In this document: positions 29,087 to 38,382 of the stretch, one piece after another | Layout of the letters: every line of letters starts with the position of its first letter | Position numbering within the stretch: position 1 is the stretch's first letter | NCBI RefSeq assembly: GCF_022513635.1 | Contig: NZ_JAKWBL010000001.1 | Coordinates: 310,001-374,000 of the forward strand | Length of the DNA: 64,000 nt | Direction: 5' to 3' | From: Paraniabella ginsengisoli | GTDB taxonomy: Bacteria; Bacteroidota; Bacteroidia; Chitinophagales; Chitinophagaceae | The notes under the pieces: model-generated | What the model saw: the letters and a program-made list of their open reading frames with translations, nothing else | The model's database searches: none | Told to the model about the DNA's origin: nothing | Position numbers and translations under genes: made by a program

Positions 29087-29096
29087 GGCTGCTAAC
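29087..29096. other. cassette-end core repeat matching 28226-28235
   Basis: GGCTGCTAAC is the exact reverse complement of GTTAGCAGCC at 28226-28235. No clear second attC arm was found in 29097-29226, so the array may end or decay here. Confidence 0.5.
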
Positions 29097-29226
29097 GAAA
29101 AATATACGAAATGTTCTTTTTTGAAAAACAATATAACTGGCTATTAATCAACTAGATAATTTTGCATTAAGCCCTAAAAAATACAAAATGCGTATATGCT
29201 AAATATCCAAAATGCGAAACTCACAA

Positions 29227-30443
29227 CTACCACCTCTGGCTCGCAATCAGTAAATTCAGATCGGTGTATTTTAAGTCAAAACGCTGGCTCAGGTAAAAGT
29301 TAGTCAGGTGGCCTTTAAACAGGTAAATGCCGTTGCGTAAATGAATGCGGTGCCAGGCAAGATCTTCAAGCCCGCCTTCGTCGCCGGCGTCAATCAGCAA
29401 AGGCATCAGCACATTACTGATTGCCTGTGAAGCGGTGCGCGCAAAACCTGATGGAATATTAGGTACACAATAATGTATCACGCCGTATTTTATGAATATC
29501 GGCGATTCGTGCGAAGTTACTTCCGAGGTTTCAAAGCAGCCGCCACGGTCAATGCTGGCATCAATAATTACCGATCCTGGCCTCATACCGCTTACCATTT
29601 CTTGGTGGCCACCATAGGTGTACGCCCGTTTTGGTTGGCCAGTGCGCCGACCGCCACTTCGCAGGTGCGCAGTTGCTTGGCTAATAGTTTGGGTTCAATT
29701 ACCGAGGTCCACAATCGTTGTCCTATTGTATTTTGCAGGCGTTTCAAACGGCTTACATTATTATCAAACACTTTTACAGATGCGCCCAGCGCCAGCGCTG
29801 CACGCGCCGCATATTCGCCCACAATGCCAGCGCCAATAATAATAACTTTGGTAGGTGCAATACCCGAAATACCACCCAGCAACACGCCCTTACCATGATT
29901 AGCCGAGCCCAGGTATTGTGCTGCTATCAGCATTACCGCGCTTCCTGCAATCTCACTCATGCTGCGAACGATGGGGTAGGAGTTGCTGTCGTCTTTAAGG
30001 TTCTCAAAAGAAAGCGCTGTGATCTTTTTCTTCATCATTGTACCCAACACTTCCGATCTTAACACCGATAAATGTAGCGGTGAAATAATGGCCTGGTTCA
30101 TCTGCAGCAGCGGCAGGTCTTCTTCAATAACAGGAGCGCTCTTTACCATAATCGGCGCTTTAAAAACCTCTTTGCGACTGTACACAATTTTAGCGCCCGC
30201 ATCGCTATAATCCTTATCTCTAAAATGCGAGGCATCGCCGGCATTATGCTCCAGCATTACGCTATGACCGTTGTTTACTAACACACTCACGGCATCTGGC
30301 GTTAGTGCAACGCGATTTTCCTGAAAGGCAATTTCTTTCGGTATCCCGATCATCATGCCTTCGCCCTTCACTTTTATATCCAGGGTTTCTTCCAGCGTTT
30401 CGTAGCTGAACGATGTACTAATTACAGGCTGCTTCTTGCTCAT
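29227..30443 (-). CDS. ald: alanine dehydrogenase, one frameshift
   Basis: NAD-dependent oxidative deamination of alanine to pyruvate; the AlaDH/PNT superfamily also includes transhydrogenase alpha subunits. Seen are the N-terminal GIPKEIAFQENRVALTPDAV, the Rossmann loop VIIIGAGIVGEYAARAAL, and the C-terminal FARTASQAISNVLMPLL. Frame is lost at the plus-strand TT (29602-29603); one more T gives MVATKEMVSGMRPGSVIIDA. Joined length is about 405 residues. A ~25-residue N-terminal extension precedes the usual start region, as in many Bacteroidota homologues. AlaDH is favoured over PNT because no pntB-like gene follows. Confidence 0.9.
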
Positions 30444-30509
30444 ACAGAGTGGACTAAACTATCTTGGTTTATAATATTTAATACGACTAAAAAATATCTT
30501 TTATTGTGT

Positions 30510-30570
30510 CATCGACAGTACTGCTATCATCGATCTTGCGTCGCACTCTTGTACAGCAGTACATGAATCA
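30510..30570 (+). repeat. possible degenerate copy of the GCGTCGCAC intergenic repeat
   Basis: Shares TTGCGTCGCACTCTT with the copy at 63554-63600 and contains GTACTGCT...AGCAGTAC pairing. It lies between ald and tsaE. Confidence 0.45.
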
Positions 30571-30633
30571 TCACCCGTGAGACAATAATCTGTAGCCAAT
30601 GGCGATAGACTATCGTCCGATTTTCAAATTTAG

Positions 30634-31065
30634 CTAATTCTTTGCTATTTCAAGGCTTCGATGTGTATCATCTTCCAGGCGTATGTGCACATGAAGTGTC
30701 TTTGGTGGTAATAGGCCGTCGGCTCGCTCGGGCCATTCCACAAAGCAATAACCGCCGCTATACAGGCAATCTTCAACACCCGCTCTTATTGCTTCTTCCT
30801 CATCCTTCAACCGGTACAGATCGATATGATATACGCTGCCATCCGCACCATTATCATCATAGTTATATTCATTAATGATCGAAAAGGTAGGACTGCTAAC
30901 GGCATCAGTTACCTTCAGCAATCTGCAAACAGCGCTTACTAAAGTGGTTTTACCGGCGCCCATATTTCCATGAAGCGCAATCACTTTGTGGTCGTTTATC
31001 TGCTCCAGTAACCATTCGGCGGCTCGTTTAATATCATTCAGGGCATATTTTTTTGTAGCATGCAT
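30634..31065 (-). CDS. tsaE: tRNA threonylcarbamoyladenosine biosynthesis ATPase TsaE
   Basis: ATPase partner of TsaB/TsaD in making t6A37 in ANN-decoding tRNAs. Walker A is LHGNMGAGKTTLV; SSPTFSIINEY and HIDLYRL are the family switch segments, and YCFVEWPERADGLLP is the conserved C-terminal region. Start MHATKKYALNDIK (31065) is chosen; an open frame runs further upstream but only through a dispersed palindrome and spells a repetitive KTSEVLKTSEVL, so it is not coding. Length, 143 residues, is normal. ald lies downstream on the same strand after 190 nt of repeat-bearing DNA. Confidence 0.94.
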   Translation of the reverse strand: MHATKKYALNDIKRAAEWLLEQINDHKVIALHGNMGAGKTTLVSAVCRLLKVTDAVSSPTFSIINEYNYDDNGADGSVYHIDLYRLKDEEEAIRAGVEDCLYSGGYCFVEWPERADGLLPPKTLHVHIRLEDDTHRSLEIAKN

Positions 31066-31150
31066 ACTTTCAAAATAGCTGCAAATATCTTTGTTTTTGC
31101 TAAAAAATAAGAGGAAAATCATTTTGCTGGTCAGACCGGATGTTTCATCT

Positions 31151-31185
31151 AAGACTTCCGAGGTTTTCAAAACCTCGGAAGTCTT
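31151..31185. repeat. perfect 35-bp palindrome, GACTTCCGAGGTTTT family
   Basis: AAGACTTCCGAGGTTTT, a single C, then the exact reverse complement. Placed between ClC and tsaE, it could act as a bidirectional terminator, but its perfection and form suggest a dispersed repeat. Confidence 0.85.
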
Positions 31186-31279
31186 TAATATCATCGTTTA
31201 TGTAGGACGAGCAATGCACCACAAAAAAGGGAGTGACACAATACCGATGCCATCTGTTTATTGCTGACCCAAAAAATTC

Positions 31280-32649
31280 TTAACCTGCTTTTGATAATTT
31301 ATAAAAATCGTAAGTGTAAGCATTGTAAGGAAGGACTTTTTGGGAGAACAATTTGGATGTAAAGCAGCCGATCAGGATGGGGATGAACAGATCGTATCCG
31401 TTTGGTACCAGGTTACAAACCAATATTAACGCGGTAAAAGGCGCAAATATTGCTGATGATAAAGTGGCGGCGGCACCGACCAGCGCGAAGTTTAATGGTA
31501 TTAATTCGGTACCTAAATAACTGTTGCAAAACAAGGCAAATAATAAACCGAGAAAAGCCCCGGCAACAATGCTCGGCGCAAACACTCCGCCATCGCCACC
31601 CGCGCCAAGTGTAAGCGAAGCGGCTAAAGGCTTTAATATAATTAATGCAGCAAGCACCATCAATGAGATGCTTTCTTTGCTGGTTACTGTTTCCAAGGTT
31701 TCGTGCAGGCCGTGATAACTATCACCATACAATGCCGGGAAAAATAAGATCATCGTACCAACAACAAGCGCTCCAAGATTTACACGTAAAAAGTTATTTT
31801 GGATTTTGGCAAACAGGCTTTTCATGCGTGTTACTAAAATGGTGAAGTACATAGAAAGCGTGCCGCTAAGTAAACCTAGTAAAATAAAAAAGGTATGGCA
31901 ATTAAATGCCATTCGCCAATTCTAAAATGTAGTAGTGGCGTACTATCGAAGAAGAAAACAAAGGCTGCAGCAATTATAGCAGAAGCGGTACAACTGATGA
32001 TTAATGATTTATCAATTTTTCTTGCAATTACTTCCATTGCAAAAAGCCAACCGGCCAAAGGACTGGCAAAAAGAACGGCTACACCTGCGGTAACACCAGC
32101 ACAAACCAGTTCCCGTTTGTACATTTTTGCGGAGAACTCTCTTTTGTAGCCCATGTTACCTACCGTAGCTGTGGCCACAACGGTAGATACTTCCACACCT
32201 GTTGAGCCGCCGAAAATAACGGTAAGAAAACCATTTAAATAATGGGAAGGTATTTTGAAAAACGGAAGGTGTTCCTTGCGTTGATCAAGGGTTTTGTAAA
32301 TTTCGGTAATCCCTTTATTCTTCCTGTTTTGGAAAATGTATTTACGAAGAAAGTAAATAGAAGTGATGCCAATAGTGGGCAGCAAAATGAATATGGCCTT
32401 ATTCATACTTCCGGCCGCTGTGAATATTTTATGCTCAAAAAATTCGGTAAGATGTTTTAATGAAAATGCTAACAAACAGCTTATTACACTAATTAAAACA
32501 GATATAAGTACTAATTTAAAATAGTTATGGGTGATGATTCTTTTCCTTTCCACTTGATCACTTTTGAGGTTCGGAGCATGAAAACATGCTCTGTTTAAGA
32601 GCTGCGAAGGTAAGAAATGTGAAATTAATGGTTTAAATGAGGACAACAA
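31280..32649 (-). CDS. ClC-family chloride channel/antiporter, one frameshift
   Basis: Membrane protein moving chloride (or fluoride or nitrate) ions, possibly in exchange for protons. Family helices are seen: GGSTGVEVSTVVATATVGN (equivalent of the GREGP region), VTAGVAVLFASPLAGWLFAME and LTLGAGGDGGVFAPSIVAGAF (the GGVFAPS helix). Frame is lost at the plus-strand A6 (31886-31891); adding one gives AIPFFILLGLLSG. Joined length is about 456 residues. The GREGP motif is altered to GSTGVEVST, seen in some bacterial ClC subgroups. No CBS domains are present. A soluble ~35-residue N-terminal stretch precedes the first helix, so the true start may be later. Confidence 0.9.
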
Positions 32650-32675
32650 AGCTTAAACGAATGCATGAAATTTTG

Positions 32676-32863
32676 GCCACGAATGCACGAATAGATAATA
32701 CACGCTGTACTTCGCAAGGGATAAATTAGTGAGTTACGCATCTTCGCCAAACCTCACCCCCAGCCCCTCTCCAAGTGGAGAGGGAGTTAGACCCGAGAGT
32801 TTCAAATACACTTTTTATGCCTTGAGTAGTATATATCAAAACTAATATTCGTGTATTCGTGTC
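32676..32863. repeat. GCCACGAAT-family pair around a CCCCTCTCC hairpin
   Basis: GCCACGAATGCACGAAT (32676-32692) faces ATTCGTGTATTCGTGTC (32847-32863). Between them lies a second repeat type, CTCACCCCCAGCCCCTCTCC, with hairpin CCCTCTCC-AAGT-GGAGAGGG (32765-32784). No gene is present in 32650-32902. Confidence 0.8.
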
Positions 32864-32902
32864 ATCAAATAGCTTATTCCACAATCCTCAATTTTGCATA
32901 AT

Positions 32903-35218
32903 TCAGCAATATCTTTTTTCGCCGTTAGCGTCAAACTTTATCACTGCCATCGGGTTATGACTGGCACCTTCCATTTTAACGATCTCGCCAAAACCAAATT
33001 TTTGATGTTCTACTTTATTACCCACAGCAAGTTCTTTTACATCACTTGGAGTAAAGCCTTCTGTTGGCGTATGTTCGGCTACTTTATTTTCTGCTTTCGG
33101 AGGCAAATAGGCGGGAGTAGTTGTTTTTTCTCAGGTGGCGGGCCGTATCTTTTTCGGCATCGGCTGCTGTTTTTTTACTGTTGCTCCAGCCGCCATTCAT
33201 CCTGTCAAAGGCGCTGCCGCCAAATCCAAAGCTGCCCGACATTTTAGTGCCACCGCCTGCATAACTTCTGTCAAGAAATTCTTCCGGCAATTCTTCAATA
33301 AATCGACTGGGTTCGTTTTGCACCAACTGTCCAAATTTATAGCGTGTGTTGGCATAAGTGATCCAAAGTTTCTTTTTCGCGCGGGTAACCACTACATAAA
33401 ACAAGCGGCGTTCTTCTTCCAATTCTTCACGTGTGTTAATGCTCATGGCGTTTGGGAATAGCATTTCCTCTAGCCCGGCTGCAAATACGCATTGAAATTC
33501 CAAGCCTTTGGCGGCATGTATGGTCATGAGTTTTACTGTATCAGCATGCGGATCTTTATCATCAGCATCGGTAAGCAAGGTGATTTGTTGCAGGTAAGCG
33601 CCCAGGGTTTTATCTACTACTTCGCCTTCTTCGTTATCCGGGCTTTCAACCCATTCTTTAATGGAGTTTAATAACTCCTGGATGTTTTCAAATTTCTGTA
33701 ACCCTTCGGTACTTTTATCGTTAAATAATTCTTTTACCAGATTGGTTTGTTTGCCTACATGAAAAGCTACTTCGTAAGCATTGTGTTTTTCCAGCATGCT
33801 CGAAAAGCTTTTGATCATCGTAACAAACTGGTTGATCGCTTCAAGTGTTCCAGCACGAAAACCGTGTTGATTGGCTTCAACCAATATTTCCCACATGGTT
33901 TTGTCATGGGTATTGGCCAACAGGATGATCTTATCTATTGTTGTTTTACCAATGCCGCGACCCGGATAATTGATAATCCTTTTCAGCGCTTCCTCATCTC
34001 TTGTATTGATGATGATACGCAGATAAGCTACCAGGTCTTTAATTTCCTTACGTTGGTAGAAACTGATGCCGCCATAAATAGTGTATGCAATCTCCCTGCG
34101 CCTGAGAGATTCTTCAAAAGCACGGCTTTGAGCATTGGTGCGATAGAGAATAGCAAAATCTTTATTCAAAAAATGATTGCGTAGCTTCTGCTCTTGTATG
34201 CTGTCGGCAACAAACTTTCCTTCTTCGTTGTCCGACATGGTTTTTACGATCTTGATCTTTTCGCCTTCCGCATTTTCGGTGAAAAGGACTTTGGGTATTT
34301 GTCCTTTATTGTTGCCAATCACCTCGTTGGCCACATTAATGATCGTTTTGGTGCTGCGGTAATTCTGTTCCAACTTTACCACTTTCACCTCGTCATAGTC
34401 TTTCTGAAACTGTAAAATATTCTGAATGGTAGCACCGCGGAAACTGTAAATACTTTGGGCATCATCACCCACTACGCATACATTTTCGTGCATGGCGCCC
34501 AATAGCTTTATCACTTCATATTGCGCCGGATTCGTATCCTGATATTCATCTATCAATATATATTTAAACTTATGCTGGTATTTGCTTAACGATTCGGGAT
34601 ATGTTTTCAGTAATTCATAAAACTTCAGCAGCAAATCGTCAAAATCCATAGCGCCGTTTTTAAAACAGCGTTTGCAATATGCATCATAAATTTTTGCCAG
34701 CGCTGGGCGGTTGGCTCGTATATCTTCCTGCTGCACATAATAGTCGTTGGCATAATCGGGGTAACCAGTGCGTTTTTGGCAGAAGAAATACGGTTATAAA
34801 CTGTTGAAGGTTTATACAATTTATCGTCTAGCTGCATTTCATTAATCACCGCTTTCACAACACTTTTGGCATCATCTGTATCGTAAATGGTAAAATTGTT
34901 GGGATAACCAAGGCGGTGGGCTTCGGCTCTTAAAATTCTGGCAAACACACTGTGAAAAGTTCCTATATATAAATTACGTGCTTCGTTGTTGCCTAAAATA
35001 TGCTCCACACGTTCCTTCATTTCTTTGGCTGCCTTATTGGTAAAAGTCAGCGCCAGAATATTGAAAGAATCAACACCACTGGCCATTAAATGTGCAATAC
35101 GTGTAGTCAGCACTTTGGTTTTTCCGCTACCGGCACCAGCTATGATCATAATGGGGCCGCCTATATGTAAAACTGCTTCTTTTTGCCGCTCGTTCAATCC
35201 TTGTAAATAATCCTGCAT
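32903..35218 (-). CDS. UvrD/PcrA-type ATP-dependent DNA helicase, two frameshifts
   Basis: Superfamily 1 3'-5' helicase acting in nucleotide excision and mismatch repair. Seen are the Q-motif/Walker A GLNERQKEAVLHIGGPIMII followed by AGAGSGKTKVL, motif II ILIDEYQDTN, motif III VVGDDAQSIYSFRGA, motif IV EQNYRSTKTI, and motifs V/VI TIHAAKGLEF and EEERRLFYVVVTRAKK. The C-terminal tail ends KVEHQKFGFGEIVKMEG, a Tudor-like element binding RNA polymerase in PcrA. Frame is lost near 34757 (one base missing gives VTPDYANDYYVQQEDI) and at the plus-strand T6 33124-33129. Joined length is about 771 residues. PcrA versus UvrD cannot be decided from sequence alone. Confidence 0.93.
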
Positions 35219-35377
35219 GGGCGCAAGGTATAAAATTTAGTGAAGCGCATCAAAATAGGTTAACATTTCCTGTTTAAACCTTGTGAATGAGTCCAGGTCA
35301 TATTACTGTTTGAAAATGTTTAACAATACTTAGCAGAAAGTTTGCCTTACGAATATCATCTAATAACAATAGCTTTT

Positions 35378-35773
35378 ATGCAAACAACAAGGATGAAATC
35401 GCTATTTATCATAAGTTTTTTGTTGGTAACCAGCATATTGATAGCACAGGAAATCCCGTCCCGTGTAAACGATGGTGTAAGCTTGTCACAACAAAAAGAA
35501 GTTAAACGGGATGCATTGGCTGGCCTGAATTTATCTCGCGAGCAATTGAAAGAATTACAAGCTTTAAACAAAGATGCGAAGCAACAACAAAAGAATCTTA
35601 CATCGGACAGCAACATAAATGCTAAACAAAGACGGGAAAAACTTCAGATACTAAAAAAGCAGCAGGCTGATAAACGGAAAGCCGTTTTAACAGCAGAACA
35701 GTATACAAAGTATGAGCAAAATCTGAAAGAAATTAAAGAGCAGGGAAAGAATGTTAGCAGGCAAAAAGTGTAG
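35378..35773 (+). CDS. secreted LTxxQ (Spy/CpxP-like) protein, first of three modules
   Basis: Helical periplasmic protein of the Spy/CpxP type. A signal peptide (MKSLFIISFLLVTSILIAQ) is followed by one module: LNLSREQLKEL, a charged helix, and VLTAEQYTKYEQNL. A second in-frame ATG five codons on (35393) is an equally good start. The stop TAG overlaps the GTG of the next ORF by one base. That next ORF has no signal peptide, and the join follows an A5 run, so the two may really be one two-module protein split by a lost A (inference). In E. coli such proteins bind misfolded periplasmic proteins or metals. Confidence 0.75.
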   Translation: MQTTRMKSLFIISFLLVTSILIAQEIPSRVNDGVSLSQQKEVKRDALAGLNLSREQLKELQALNKDAKQQQKNLTSDSNINAKQRREKLQILKKQQADKRKAVLTAEQYTKYEQNLKEIKEQGKNVSRQKV

Positions 35774-36147
35774 TGAACAATGTTGAAAAAAATAAAGGGA
35801 AAGATGAGAACGGTTTGAGCAGGGATGCTCCAAAAAAGACATCTAAAAATAAGAAGGCTAATTGGAACGACTTAAAACTGACTTCAGAGCAGCGTGTGGA
35901 ATTAAAGCAAATGACTGAACAGTACAACTCCAGGTTACAATTGGTTAGAAATAATATCTCTCTAAATGCCAGTGAAAAACAAAATCAGATAAGACAGGTT
36001 CAGCGGGAATATAATATGCAGTTGGGAAGCGTTCTTACAGCCGAGCAAAAGGCAAAGTGGGAGGAGAAGCAGCGGCAATCCAGATTGATGATGTCGCAAA
36101 GAGAATTACGAAATAACAAACAAGGCTTAAACGGTTCAAACCGATGA
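35773..36147 (+). CDS. LTxxQ module without signal peptide, probably fused to the preceding ORF
   Basis: Contains one Spy/CpxP-like module: LKLTSEQRVELKQM, a long helix RNNISLNASEKQNQIRQVQ, and VLTAEQKAKWEEKQRQ. The N-terminus is Lys/Asn-rich with no signal sequence, and the only starts are the overlapping GTG at 35773 or internal codons. One extra base in the A5 run near 35762-35766 would join it to the previous gene as RQKSVVNNVEK. As drawn, the protein would stay in the cytoplasm, which is unusual for the family and supports a sequencing gap. Confidence 0.65.
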   Translation: MNNVEKNKGKDENGLSRDAPKKTSKNKKANWNDLKLTSEQRVELKQMTEQYNSRLQLVRNNISLNASEKQNQIRQVQREYNMQLGSVLTAEQKAKWEEKQRQSRLMMSQRELRNNKQGLNGSNR

Positions 36148-36190
36148 TTTATAAAATTTCTTAAAAGCAAAAAAATAAAAAAATAAAAAC

Positions 36191-36568
36191 ATGAAAAAGA
36201 CAATTTTTCTCGCTGCCATGATCAGCGCTTTCAGCATTACTTCCACTTTTGCACAAGATGCTCCTCCAAAAGAAAAGAAAGAACAAGGCGAGCGAAAAGG
36301 CGGCCAACGTGGCAATATGTATGAAGATCTGAACCTTTCACAAGATCAAAAAGACAAAATGAAAACCATCGACGATGAGCAAAAAACAAAGTATCAGACT
36401 TTAAGAGACGATAAATCTTTAAGTGATGACGCCAGGAAAGAAAAGATGATGGAATTAAGAAAAGCAAGAATGGAAAAAGTAAATGGAATTTTAACTCCAG
36501 AGCAAAAAACAAAAATGGAAGCAAAAATGAAAGAGAGGAGAAGCCGCGGCGATAAGGAGAAAAAATAG
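36191..36568 (+). CDS. secreted LTxxQ (Spy/CpxP-like) protein, third module
   Basis: Signal peptide MKKTIFLAAMISAFSITSTFAQ, then a Lys/Glu/Gly-rich linker and one module: LNLSQDQKDKMKTI, a charged helix with SLSDDARKEKMMELRK, and GILTPEQKTKMEAKM. Length is 125 residues. It follows the second module by 43 nt and ends in a good terminator, so all three modules are probably one transcript. Likely a periplasmic stress or metal-related chaperone-like protein by family; no sensor kinase or sigma factor is adjacent. Confidence 0.8.
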   Translation: MKKTIFLAAMISAFSITSTFAQDAPPKEKKEQGERKGGQRGNMYEDLNLSQDQKDKMKTIDDEQKTKYQTLRDDKSLSDDARKEKMMELRKARMEKVNGILTPEQKTKMEAKMKERRSRGDKEKK

Positions 36569-36589
36569 CATTTTCAATATGTGCCAATC

Positions 36590-36618
36590 AAGCCACTTTA
36601 TTTCAGAGTGGCTTTTTT
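36590..36618 (+). terminator. intrinsic terminator after the LTxxQ genes
   Basis: Stem AAGCCACT/AGTGGCTT with a 9-nt loop followed by T6. Confidence 0.88.
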
Positions 36619-36680
36619 GTTTTCTGCAATGGCTATCTTTGTTCTTTAATTACTGTTGAAAAACAGCAAAATACTAAATA

Positions 36681-38257
36681 ATGAAAAAAGTTGATCCACG
36701 GTTTGCGAAGTTTGTAAAAACGAAAAGTAACGCGGCTGTAAAGGAAGGGTTTAAGCAGGAGAAACGTAAATATAAAAAGGAGCGTGCCGAGTTTTTTGAA
36801 CAAAAGAAAAAAGAAGCCGCCCAAAAACATATAGAAGCTCCCAAAGTAGTTCGTGAAAATGTGAATGTGGAGCAAATGCCCTTAAACAAATACCTGGCGC
36901 ATGGTGGCATTAGCAGCCGCCGCGAAGCAGCCGAAATGATTAAGGATGGTAAAGTGAAGGTGAACGGAAAAGTGGTAACCGAACCCGGCTACAAAATGGC
37001 TAACGGAGATGAGGTTGTTGCCAACGGCAAAAAAGTAGGCATCACGAAAAATCTGGTATATATTCTAATGAATAAACCAAAAGATTATATCACCACCACC
37101 GACGATCCACAAAAGCGAAAAACGGTTTTGGATATTATTAAAAATGCTACAAAAGAACGTGTGTATCCGGTGGGTCGCCTCGACAGAAATACATCTGGTG
37201 TTTTGCTAATTACGAACGATGGAGAGTTAGCGCAAAAGCTGACGCATCCAAGCAATGAAATCAAAAAAATTTACGCAGTTACTTTAAATAAACCGCTGGA
37301 AAGAGGAGATTTCGATAAGATATTAAAAGGTGTTACGCTTGAAGATGGTCCGGCTCATGTAGATGTTTTGGCTTACAGCGATGCAAATGACAAAACGCAG
37401 GTGGGTGTTGAAATACATAGCGCCGCAATCGCATTGTACGCCGGATCTTTGAAAGCCTGGGTTACGACGTAAAGAACCTCGATCGTGTAATGTTTGCAGG
37501 ACTTACTAAGAAAAATGTTGAAAGAGGTAAATTCCGTTTTCTGTCAGAGAAAGAGGTGAGAAACCTCAAATACTTTGGTAAGGATGCGGGTAAAGTCAAA
37601 TCGAAAAAAGGGAATGAACGAACTATTGGTAAAAACGAGCGACCAATAGCAGATGATAAGTATGCAGACCCGGAGTTGGCATTTGATAAGCCTGCAACAA
37701 AAACGCCGGGAATCAAAAAAGTAAGCTTCCAGAAATCTGGTGAAAGGCCGAAGTCAACGTTTGGCAAGTCCTCAACAGCAAGATCAGAAGGGACAACATC
37801 AAGTTATCAGAAATCTGGTGAAAGGCCGAAGTCGACGTTTGGCAAGTCCTCAACACACAAGTCTGAAGGGACAAAATCAAGTTATCCGAAATCTGGTGAA
37901 AGGCCGAAGTCAACGTTTGGCAAGTCCTCAACAGCAAGATCAGAATCGAATAAAGCAGGTTATCCGAAATCTGGTGAAAGGCCGAAGTCAACATTTAGCA
38001 AGTCCTCAACACACAAGTCGGAAGGGACAAAATCAAGTTATCCGAAATCTGGTGAAAGGCCGAAGTCAACGTTTGGCAAGTCCTCACCACACAAGTCGGA
38101 AGGGACAAAATCAAGTTATCAGAAATCCGGTGAAAGGCCGAAGTCAACATTTAACAAGTCCTCAACAGCAAGATCAGAATCGAATAAAGCAGGTTATCAG
38201 AAATCTGGTGTAAAGACGAAACCAGCGTTTTCAAAAACGGCGACAAAAAAGCGATAA
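36681..38257 (+). CDS. RsuA/RluB-family pseudouridine synthase with long repetitive C-terminal tail, one frameshift
   Basis: Isomerises uridine to pseudouridine in rRNA. A basic N-terminal extension of about 65 residues is followed by an S4 domain (MPLNKYLAHGGISSRREAAE), then the catalytic domain with Asp in VYPVGRLDRNTSGVLLITND and KIYAVTLNKPL. Frame is lost near 37420-37422, where GCGCCGC should read GCGGCCGC; one G gives EIHSGRNRIVRRIFESLGYD. From 37730 the tail is six full 26-residue repeats of the type KSGERPKSTFGKSST plus a partial one, strongly basic and Ser-rich. Such tails occur in Bacteroidota large-subunit synthases and may bind RNA (inference). RluB-like is the best guess. Confidence 0.9.
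37730..38220 (+). repeat. 78-bp in-frame tandem repeat, six full copies plus a partial copy
   Basis: Units start at 37730, 37808, 37886, 37964, 38042 and 38120, with a degenerate seventh at 38198. Each encodes 26 residues containing KSGERPKSTF. Units alternate between ...TARSE and ...THKSEGTKSSY versions, pointing to duplication of pairs. Confidence 0.95.
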
Positions 38258-38267
38258 ATTTTATGAA

Positions 38268-38322
38268 CCCGGCTGAAGAATATGTGGCATCTTCGTTCCG
38301 CCAACTGGCGGACAGCGTCAAC
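38268..38322 (+). repeat. dispersed intergenic repeat, left member of an identical inverted pair
   Basis: The 55-bp sequence starts CCCGGCTGAAGAATATGTGG and ends GGCGGACAGCGTCAAC. It is identical in reverse complement to 40081-40135 and shares TGTGGCATCTTCGTT with copy 1 at 7544. Confidence 0.95.
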
Positions 38323-38382
38323 AGTTGTACATGACCGATCACAATACTCGATTATCTTATAAACTCTTTAATTAAAAGAAAT

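Noticed and set aside
24906..29226. Transposon with terminal inverted repeats
   Set aside because: Each gene has its own different inverted pair, no transposase is present, and no target-site duplications were found. The cassette explanation fits better.
31066..31194. N-terminal extension of TsaE
   Set aside because: The extra codons are read through a perfect palindrome and AT-rich spacer; the family N-terminus begins at 31065.
37730..38220. Possible CRISPR array from regular 78-bp repeats
   Set aside because: There are no unique spacers; the whole unit repeats and stays in frame with the pseudouridine synthase.
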